DNA of 7,498 bases. It comes from Nocardioidaceae bacterium (GTDB lineage: Bacteria; Actinomycetota; Actinomycetes; Propionibacteriales; Nocardioidaceae). Numbering within the stretch: the first letter of the stretch is position 1; the number at the start of each line of letters is the position of its first letter. The stretch spans positions 1 to 7,498 of the forward strand of contig JACCYS010000282.1 of the NCBI GenBank assembly GCA_013696365.1, in the 5' to 3' direction. The position numbers were made by a program, and so were the translations under genes. The notes under the pieces were generated by a model that saw nothing but the letters and a program-made list of their open reading frames with translations, was not told the DNA's origin and did not search any database. Positions 1 through 5,089 of the stretch are shown here, piece by piece.

Positions 1-692
1 TCTTCCGTGAGGCCGCCTTCAACACGATCCTCATCACCGGGGGTTGTGTGCTGATCTCGCTGCTGATCGGCTTGGGGTTGGCGCTGTTGCTGGACCGACC
101 GTTCCCCGGTCGCGGGCTCGCCCGCACCTTGCTGATTACGCCCTTCTTGGTGATGCCGGTGGCTGGTGCGCTGCTGTGGAAGACCACCATGTTCGACCCG
201 ACATTCGGCATCGTGAACTTCGTGCTCGGGCCCTTTGGCGGGGGCGACATCGACTGGCTGTCGACATATCCGCTGGCGGCGATCATCATTGCTTTGGTCT
301 GGCAGTGGACGCCGTTCATGATGCTGCTGCTGTTGGCCGGCCTGCAGAGCCAGGACCGGTCCTCACTCGAGGCAGCCGCAGTCGATGGAGCGGGGCCGTT
401 CCAGATGTTCGTGTCGATCACTCTGCCGCACATGCGCCGCTACATCGAGCTGTCGGTGCTGCTCGGCGCGATCTACATCGTCAACACTTTCGACCACATC
501 TACATGATGACCTCGGGCGGTCCCGGCACTGCGAGCGCCAACCTGCCGTTCTACATCTATCAACGCGCCTTCCTCGGCTTCGATATCGGCGAGGCCGCAG
601 CCATGGGCGTGGTCGTCGTCGTCGGCACGATCATCGTGGCGACCTTCGCACTCCGTGTGATCTTCAAGAGCTTCACCCAGGAGACCTCATGA
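1..692 (+). CDS. ABC transporter permease for sugar/polyol, MalF/SmoF-like (5' truncated by window edge)
   Basis: This is an inner-membrane subunit of a carbohydrate-uptake ABC transporter (binding-protein-dependent, MalF/UgpA-type). The reading frame is open from base 3 and enters from outside the window: the first codons read F-R-E-A-A-F-N-T, a stretch typical just before the second membrane helix of these permeases, so the in-frame ATG at 48 is internal. About 229 codons are visible, and the family is usually 290-310 residues, so roughly the first 60-80 are missing. Several hydrophobic segments are visible, and the cytoplasmic EAA loop that docks on the ATPase is clear at about 369-440 (E-A-A-A-V-D-G-A-G, ending in T-L-P). 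The stop at 690-692 overlaps the next start (ATGA), which implies translational coupling. The polyol substrate is inferred from the dehydrogenase downstream; the permease alone could serve another sugar. Confidence 0.93.
   Translation, partial: FREAAFNTILITGGCVLISLLIGLGLALLLDRPFPGRGLARTLLITPFLVMPVAGALLWKTTMFDPTFGIVNFVLGPFGGGDIDWLSTYPLAAIIIALVWQWTPFMMLLLLAGLQSQDRSSLEAAAVDGAGPFQMFVSITLPHMRRYIELSVLLGAIYIVNTFDHIYMMTSGGPGTASANLPFYIYQRAFLGFDIGEAAAMGVVVVVGTIIVATFALRVIFKSFTQETS
679..684 (+). promoter_or_regulatory. Ribosome binding site for the second permease
   Basis: AGGAGA lies 4 nt before the ATG at 689 and inside the end of the upstream permease gene. It fixes the start at 689. The same frame is open back to 44, but that upstream stretch overlaps the first permease and reads as arginine/histidine-rich non-protein-like sequence. 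Confidence 0.75.
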
Positions 693-1567
693 GCACGCAG
701 ACGAGTACCCCATCGAAGGAGACCACCAGCGACGTCGGAGCCGCGCCTAAGCGCTCCCGTGGCCCGACCTCAGGCACGGCGCTGACCGTGCTGACCTGGT
801 TCCTCGCGCTCACTTTCTTCTTCCCGATCTTCTGGATGGTGGTGACCGGTTTCAAGAACGAGTCCGACGCCTACACCGAGACGCCCAAGCTGTTCTTCGC
901 GCCCACGCTGAGTCAGTTCAGCACCGTCCTCGACAAGGCGGCCCCGTTCGCCGTCAACTCCCTGGTGGCGACCACCGCGTCCACCATCCTGGTCGTGTTG
1001 CTCGCCGTGCCCGCCGCGTACGCGCTCTCGATCCGACCGGTGAAGAAGACTCAGGATGTGCTGTTCTTCTTCATCTCCACCAAGATGCTTCCGCTCGTCG
1101 CCGTCATCGTCCCGCTGTACGTCATCATCGGTCAGATCGGTGCCCTGGACGACATCTGGGTGATGATCGTGCTGTACACGGCGATGAACCTGCCGATCGC
1201 GGTATGGATGATGCGCTCGTTCCTGCTGGAGATTCCCGGGGAGGTGCTTGAGGCCGCCGCCATGGACGGTGCCGGGCTTGCCAAGATGTGGCGGCACGTG
1301 ATGATCCCGATGACAGCTCCGGGTATCGCTGCGACCGCTCTGATCTGCGTCATCTTCGCCTGGAATGAGTTCTTCTTCGCCGTCAACCTGACCGCGTCGG
1401 CCTCGAGCACCGTGCCGGTCTATCTGGTGGGCTTCATCGCCAGCCAGGGCTTGTACTTCGCCCAGTTGTCGGCGGCGGCGACGCTAGCCTCGCTGCCGGT
1501 GGTCATCGCCGGGTGGATCGCGCAGAAGCAGTTGGTGCGTGGCTTGTCGATGGGGGCGATCAAGTGA
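689..1567 (+). CDS. ABC transporter permease for sugar/polyol, MalG/SmoG-like
   Basis: This is the second inner-membrane permease of the same carbohydrate ABC transporter, 292 residues, which is full length for the MalG/UgpE type. A hydrophilic N-terminus of about 29 residues is followed by hydrophobic segments near residues 30-54, 90-115, 122-148, 155-175, 211-232 and 264-278, giving the usual six helices. The EAA loop is at residues 188-208 (E188-A-A-A-M-D-G-A-G ... I206-P207), the contact site for the ATPase. The C-terminus R-G-L-S-M-G-A-I-K is characteristic of this subfamily. The start at 689 is supported by AGGAGA at 679-684 and by the ATGA overlap with the first permease. It presumably forms a heterodimer with that protein. 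No ATPase gene lies between it and the dehydrogenase, so the ATPase is either upstream of the window or shared with other sugar transporters. Polyol specificity is an inference from context. Confidence 0.95.
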   Translation: MSTQTSTPSKETTSDVGAAPKRSRGPTSGTALTVLTWFLALTFFFPIFWMVVTGFKNESDAYTETPKLFFAPTLSQFSTVLDKAAPFAVNSLVATTASTILVVLLAVPAAYALSIRPVKKTQDVLFFFISTKMLPLVAVIVPLYVIIGQIGALDDIWVMIVLYTAMNLPIAVWMMRSFLLEIPGEVLEAAAMDGAGLAKMWRHVMIPMTAPGIAATALICVIFAWNEFFFAVNLTASASSTVPVYLVGFIASQGLYFAQLSAAATLASLPVVIAGWIAQKQLVRGLSMGAIK

Positions 1568-1606
1568 CCGCCGTACGACTGGCCGGCTGAGCAGAGAGGC
1601 GAGACG

Positions 1607-3088
1607 ATGCGCACGCTCGACACTGAGGCGCTGACCCGGCTCGGCCAGTCGATGCCCGTTCCGGACTACGACCGCGCTCAGGTGCGCCCCGGAATTGTGC
1701 ACTTCGGCGTCGGCGGCTTTCACCGTGCGCATGAGGCGATGTATGTGGACCGGCTGATGGCTGCGGGCAAGGCGCTCGACTGGGGCATCTGCGGGGTCGG
1801 GCTGATGCCCGGCGACAAGGCCATGCACGAGGTGCTTGCCGCGCAGGACCACCTCTACACGTTGGTGGTCAAGCACCCGGACGGCACGCTCGAGCCGCGC
1901 ATCATCGGGGCCATCGTCGACTACCTGTACGCCCCCGACGACCCGGGCGCCGTCGTCGAGCGGCTGGCTTCGCCGGACACCCGGATCGTCTCGCTCACCG
2001 TCACCGAGGGTGGATACAACGTCCACCCGGTCACCGGCGACTTCGACGAGAAGGACACCGACGTCCAGCGCGACCTGGCAGGCGACGAGCCACTGCGTAC
2101 GACGTTCGGGTTGGTGTGTGCTGCGCTGGCTCGTCGCCGAGAGCGCGGGCTCGCGCCGTTCACGATCATGAGCTGTGACAACATCCCCGGCAACGGCGAG
2201 GTGGCGCACAAGATGTTCACCGCGTTCGCCCGGCTGCAGGATCCGTCGTTCGCCGACTGGGTGGAGGCTGAGGTCAGCTTTCCGAACTCGATGGTGGACC
2301 GCATCACCCCGTCCACCAGCGACGAGGACCGAGACGCGGTCGCCGAGCTGCTAGGCGTTCGGGACGGCTGGCCCGTCGTCTGTGAGCCGTTCACCCAGTG
2401 GGCGCTGGAGGACTCGTTCACCCTCGGCCGGCCACCGCTCGAGGACGCCGGCGTGCAGCTGGTCGACGACGTCACACCGTACGAGCTGATGAAGCTGCGG
2501 CTGCTCAACGCCAGCCACCAGGCGTTGTGCTACCTCGGCTACCTGTCCGGTTACCGGTATGCCCACGAAGTGGCCCAGGACCAGCTCTTCGTCGACTTCC
2601 TGCTCGGCTACATGGACGACGAGGCGACGCCGACCCTGCAGCCGGTGCCGGGCGTCGACCTGTACGACTACAAGCGGCAGCTGATCGAGCGGTTCGCAAA
2701 CCCCGAGGTGCGCGACACCCTGGCGCGGCTGTGTGCCGAGAGCTCCGACCGCATCCCCAAGTGGCTACTGCCGGTGATCCGCTCCCAGCTGGACTCCGGC
2801 GGGTCGGTGGAGCGGTCCGCGCTCGTGGTGGCGGCCTGGGCCAGATACGCCGAGGGCGTCGACGAGGCTGGTGAGCCGATTGATGTGGTCGACCCGATGC
2901 GCGAGGAGCTGATGGCCGCCGCGCAGGCCCAGCATGAGGACCCGGACGCTTTCATCGCCAACCGCGACCTGTTCGGTGACCTGGCGGATCGAGACGAGTT
3001 CATGTCGGTCTACCGCAAGCACCTGGCCGCGCTTCACGGCGAAGGAGCCCGTGCGACCCTGGAGGGTGTTGTCGCAGCTGTGGACTAG
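1607..3088 (+). CDS. Mannitol 2-dehydrogenase family protein (polyol-specific long-chain dehydrogenase)
   Basis: This cytoplasmic NAD-dependent enzyme oxidises a polyol to a ketose, mannitol to fructose in the type member; sorbitol and D-arabinitol are possible alternatives. It has 493 residues, the normal length of the family. The N-terminal nucleotide-binding fold carries G34-V-G-G-F-H39-R-A-H. Conserved blocks follow: C-D191-N192-I-P-G-N-G, F-P-N227-S-M-V-D231-R-I-T-P, and the catalytic helix K296-L-R-L-L-N301-A-S-H304. The characterised Pseudomonas fluorescens enzyme uses K295, N300 and H303, so this protein is offset by one and all three are present. GAGAGG at 1594-1599, 7 nt before the ATG, supports the start. 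It lies 39 nt after the second permease, in the same operon, as in known polyol-uptake operons (such as smo/mtl of Rhodobacter). Symbols mtlD or mtlK are used for relatives, but substrate cannot be decided here, so none is assigned. Confidence 0.95.
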   Translation: MRTLDTEALTRLGQSMPVPDYDRAQVRPGIVHFGVGGFHRAHEAMYVDRLMAAGKALDWGICGVGLMPGDKAMHEVLAAQDHLYTLVVKHPDGTLEPRIIGAIVDYLYAPDDPGAVVERLASPDTRIVSLTVTEGGYNVHPVTGDFDEKDTDVQRDLAGDEPLRTTFGLVCAALARRRERGLAPFTIMSCDNIPGNGEVAHKMFTAFARLQDPSFADWVEAEVSFPNSMVDRITPSTSDEDRDAVAELLGVRDGWPVVCEPFTQWALEDSFTLGRPPLEDAGVQLVDDVTPYELMKLRLLNASHQALCYLGYLSGYRYAHEVAQDQLFVDFLLGYMDDEATPTLQPVPGVDLYDYKRQLIERFANPEVRDTLARLCAESSDRIPKWLLPVIRSQLDSGGSVERSALVVAAWARYAEGVDEAGEPIDVVDPMREELMAAAQAQHEDPDAFIANRDLFGDLADRDEFMSVYRKHLAALHGEGARATLEGVVAAVD

Positions 3089-3090
3089 CG

Positions 3091-4338
3091 GTGGATGAGC
3101 TCCGCCATTACCTGCAACGGCGTGTGCTCACCGTCGTCGTCTGCTCGCAGGTGCTCGGCGGTGCCGGGTTGGCCGCCGGGGTCACGGTCGGTGCGCTGTT
3201 GGCCGAGGACATGCTGGGCTCCACCGCGCTCGCCGGACTGCCCGCCGCCCTGTTCACCGGGGGATCCGCTGCCGCCGCTTTGCTGGTGGGCCGGGTGTCG
3301 CAGCGTCGGGGGCGCCGTACCGGCCTGGCGCTCGGCTATCTCATCGGAGCAGTCGGAGGTGTCGGGGTTGCGCTCGCCGCCGTCGTGGACAGCGTCTGGC
3401 TGCTGTTGCCGGCGCTGACCATCTATGGCTCTGGCGTCGCGACCAACCTGCAGGCACGCTACGCCGGAGCCGACCTGGCCGAGCCGGCGCAGCGGGGCCG
3501 CGCCGTGAGCATCGTGCTCGTGGCCACCACCTTGGGCGCGGTAGCAGGCCCAAGCCTGGTCGGTGTGACCGGGGACCTGGCCGCTGCCGTCGGCGCACCA
3601 CCGCTGTCCGGCCCCTTCGCGCTCGCCGGAGCTGCCTACGGCCTGGCCGCTGCCGTACTGCTGACTTTCCTGCACCCGGACCCACTGCTCACCGCCCGCC
3701 GACTCGCCGCCGAGGCGGCGCGCGACGGCTCCGAGCGCACGGGTGGCCGGCAGTCGACCTCGCGACGTACGGCTGGCGTTGCTGCCACCGCGATGGTGCT
3801 CACTCAGGTGGCGATGGTGGCCGTCATGACGATGACGCCGGTGCATCTGATCGCGCACGGACACAGTCTGGATGCTGTCGGCGCGGTGATCGCCGTGCAC
3901 ATCGCCAGCATGTACCTTCCCTCGCCGCTTACCGGCTGGTTGGCCGACTCGATAGGGCGGCGTCCGGTGCTCGTCGGCAGCGGCAGTGTGCTGATCGCAG
4001 CCGGACTGGTCGCCGCACTTGCCGACCCGGGCTCGGTCCTGTGGCTGGGCGTCGCGCTGGGGTTGCTGGGGTTGGGCTGGAACCTCGGGCTGGTGGGTGG
4101 CACCGCGCTGTTGACCGACGCCACCAACCTGGCCGACCGGGCCAAGACTCAGGGTGGGGTGGATCTGGCGATCGCGCTGGCCGGGGCCAGCGCCAGTATC
4201 GCCAGTGGTGGGGTGGTCGCCATGGCGGGCTATCCGGCGTTGGCGCTGCTCGGTGGGGTGGCTGGCCTGCTGGTGCTGCCGGTGGTGCTTGGCGTGCGGA
4301 CTCATGCGGCGCCGGCCACTGCTGTCCGTGCCGGCTGA
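3091..4338 (+). CDS. MFS transporter, 12-helix type
   Basis: This is a major facilitator superfamily membrane protein of 415 residues, normal for a 12-helix member. It has two homologous halves. Each carries the loop 2-3 signature: G67-R-V-S-Q-R-R-G-R-R76 in the first and G282-W-L-A-D-S-I-G-R-R291 in the second. A hydrophilic central loop spans about residues 196-226. In the fifth-helix region G149-A-V-A-G-P-S-L-V-G158 resembles motif C of proton-drug antiporters, hinting at export rather than uptake, but this is weak evidence. The GTG start at 3091 is only 2 nt after the dehydrogenase stop and has no good ribosome binding site, so translation probably depends on coupling. A GTG at 3124 is an alternative but would cut into the N-terminus before helix 1. 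Placement suggests co-transcription with the polyol genes; substrate is unknown. Confidence 0.9.
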   Translation: MDELRHYLQRRVLTVVVCSQVLGGAGLAAGVTVGALLAEDMLGSTALAGLPAALFTGGSAAAALLVGRVSQRRGRRTGLALGYLIGAVGGVGVALAAVVDSVWLLLPALTIYGSGVATNLQARYAGADLAEPAQRGRAVSIVLVATTLGAVAGPSLVGVTGDLAAAVGAPPLSGPFALAGAAYGLAAAVLLTFLHPDPLLTARRLAAEAARDGSERTGGRQSTSRRTAGVAATAMVLTQVAMVAVMTMTPVHLIAHGHSLDAVGAVIAVHIASMYLPSPLTGWLADSIGRRPVLVGSGSVLIAAGLVAALADPGSVLWLGVALGLLGLGWNLGLVGGTALLTDATNLADRAKTQGGVDLAIALAGASASIASGGVVAMAGYPALALLGGVAGLLVLPVVLGVRTHAAPATAVRAG

Positions 4339-4346
4339 TCCCACAG

Positions 4347-4374
4347 CAGCGCGCCACGGACCCGGCGGCCGCTG
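4347..4374 (+). terminator. Possible weak hairpin terminator after the MFS gene
   Basis: Eight nt after the MFS stop, CAGCG (4347-4351) pairs with CGCTG (4370-4374), and CGCC (4352-4355) pairs with GGCG (4364-4367), leaving an 8-nt loop and a 2-nt bulge. No T-run follows. Terminators without U-tracts are common in actinobacteria, but a hairpin this modest can arise by chance in GC-rich DNA. Confidence 0.3.
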
Positions 4375-4390
4375 GGCGCACACCCGTACC

Positions 4391-4466
4391 CCACGTAAAC
4401 GTGGCGTACCCACCCTTTACGAGGCGTGCGCGCCACGTGAGGGGATGCTCGGCCACGTTTACGTGG
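4391..4466. repeat. 76-nt imperfect palindrome with nested inverted repeats (REP/BIME-like or MITE-like element)
   Basis: The left end CCACGTAAACGTGG (4391-4404) is the exact reverse complement of the right end CCACGTTTACGTGG (4453-4466); with the next base pair the outer stem is 15 bp. Each end is itself a 6-bp inverted repeat around two bases (CCACGT-AA-ACGTGG). The inside continues the symmetry: 4413-4428 pairs with 4429-4444 with one mismatch and a few G-T pairs, so the whole unit folds about a centre between 4428 and 4429, interrupted only by a short poorly paired zone (about 4406-4412 against 4445-4451). Internally, related units TTTACGAGGCG (4416-4426) and TTTACGTGGCG (4458-4468) run forward while CGCCACGTGAGG (4432-4443) is in the opposite sense. 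This looks like an extragenic repetitive palindrome, but no second copy is present in this window, so repetition is unproven. It could also serve as a transcript-end stem for the operon. Confidence 0.7.
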
Positions 4467-4553
4467 CGCGCGTCAGAGGGCGGGGGCGGTCGATCGGGTA
4501 GTGAGCGGGTGGGCTCGACGGTTGCTGTCGGGTGGCGCTGGGTACGGGAAGGT

Positions 4554-4574
4554 CGCGACCCGCAGCGGGTCGCG
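4554..4574. promoter_or_regulatory. 21-nt palindrome just upstream of the ChaB/Rho_N gene
   Basis: The arm CGCGACCCGC (4554-4563) is mirrored exactly by GCGGGTCGCG (4565-4574) about a single central A. It ends 9 nt before the ribosome binding site and 20 nt before the start codon. It could be an operator for a dimeric regulator, or a hairpin in the mRNA leader affecting ribosome access. Arms of 10 bp with no mismatch are unlikely by chance even in GC-rich sequence. No regulator gene is adjacent, so its function is open. Confidence 0.5.
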
Positions 4575-4583
4575 TGCGGCGAT

Positions 4584-4589
4584 GGGAGG
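4584..4589 (+). promoter_or_regulatory. Ribosome binding site of the ChaB/Rho_N gene
   Basis: GGGAGG, 5 nt before the ATG at 4595, fixes the start. The frame is also open back to a GTG at 4532, but that would place the start upstream of the palindrome and add residues unlike the family. Confidence 0.8.
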
Positions 4590-4594
4590 ACGCA

Positions 4595-5014
4595 ATGCCC
4601 AAGACGACCAAGGCTGGCAAGGCCAAGCAGACAGAGCTGCCCAGCACGCTGCGACGCTCTGACGACAAGGCGCAGCGAACGTACGCGAAAGCGCACGACT
4701 CGGCGGTCGACCAGTACGACGACGAGCAGCGGGCCAATCAGGTGGCCTATGCCGCGCTCAAGCACACGCACGAGAAAGTCGGCGACCGGTGGGAGCCGAA
4801 GGACGAGTACGGTCCCTCGGACGCGCAGGCCGAGGGCGACGCGGACACCGATCGGGAGACCGCGGGCGGGGTCGACGCGAATGCGTCCAAGGAGCACCTG
4901 CTCGACGTTGCCCGCAGGCTCGAAATCCGCGGCCGGTCCCGAATGAAGAAGGGCGAACTGGTGCAGGCCATTCAGCGGGCGAACGACCGCGCCTCGCGAC
5001 AGGCCCGCGGCTGA
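4595..5014 (+). CDS. ChaB-domain protein with C-terminal Rho_N/SAP-like domain
   Basis: This is a 139-residue soluble, highly charged protein. Residues about 15-75 match the ChaB family: L-P-S-T-L-R-R-S-D-D-K-A-Q at 15-27, then A-Y-A-A-L-K-H, ending W66-E-P-K-D. An acidic linker (about 76-97) leads to residues 98-129, S-K-E-H-L-L-D-V-A-R-R-L-E-I-R-G-R-S ... K-K-G-E-L-V-Q-A-I, which fits the small helical Rho N-terminal (SAP-like) fold known for binding nucleic acid. ChaB is named from an Escherichia coli gene next to a cation antiporter, but that role is poorly supported; the Rho_N tail suggests DNA or RNA contact. The gene is flanked by a 21-nt palindrome upstream and a strong hairpin at its stop, so it probably forms its own transcription unit, next to recC. 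The molecular function is not known. The domain calls are from recognised motifs, not a search. Confidence 0.88.
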   Translation: MPKTTKAGKAKQTELPSTLRRSDDKAQRTYAKAHDSAVDQYDDEQRANQVAYAALKHTHEKVGDRWEPKDEYGPSDAQAEGDADTDRETAGGVDANASKEHLLDVARRLEIRGRSRMKKGELVQAIQRANDRASRQARG

Positions 5015-5048
5015 CCCACCCGTGCGAGCACATGCTTGTGCGGTGGGT
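5014..5048 (+). terminator. Strong hairpin at the stop of the ChaB/Rho_N gene, probable terminator
   Basis: ACCCAC (5014-5019) pairs with GTGGGT (5043-5048). After a one-base bulge (C5020), CGTGCGAGCA (5021-5030) pairs with TGCTTGTGCG (5033-5042), including three G-T pairs. This gives 16 possible pairs and begins within the stop codon. No T-run follows, as is often the case in actinobacteria. It would separate this gene from recC, which starts 41 nt later. Confidence 0.55.
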
Positions 5049-5089
5049 GCAGCGGCTATCGTCCGCTTCATGATGGCTCGGGGACCGGG

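Noticed and set aside
44..688. Long + strand open frame continuous with the second permease
   Set aside because: It overlaps the first permease in another frame and reads as Arg/His-rich low-information sequence. The ribosome binding site at 679-684 and the family N-terminus place the true start at 689.
1484..3037. Minus-strand open frames over the dehydrogenase gene
   Set aside because: They mirror the codon bias of the dehydrogenase and show no motifs; the + strand frame has every catalytic residue of its family.
3085..4413. 442-codon open frame on the minus strand across the MFS gene
   Set aside because: It is exactly antisense to a well-supported MFS gene, with a Gln/His/Gly/Arg-biased composition typical of GC-rich antisense frames and no recognisable domain.
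4391..4466. CRISPR repeat or small tRNA-like structure
   Set aside because: There is no regular repeat-spacer pattern and no tRNA arms or anticodon loop; the symmetry is a single long dyad.
4522..4548. Possible promoter of the ChaB/Rho_N gene, TTGCTG and TACGGG
   Set aside because: The -10 candidate is a poor match and the spacing is 15 nt. A promoter is likely somewhere in 4467-4553 but I cannot place it.
4532..4594. Earlier GTG start for the ChaB/Rho_N gene
   Set aside because: It would add 21 residues unlike the family and translate through the 21-nt palindrome; GGGAGG at 4584-4589 supports ATG 4595.
4041..4946. 301-codon + strand open frame through the intergenic gap
   Set aside because: It lies out of frame with the MFS and ChaB genes, is dominated by Arg/Gly/Thr and has no supporting ribosome binding site.
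5036..5062. Possible recC promoter, TTGTGC and TATCGT with a 15-nt spacer
   Set aside because: The spacer is short, the -35 candidate lies within the hairpin stem, and matches this loose are expected by chance.
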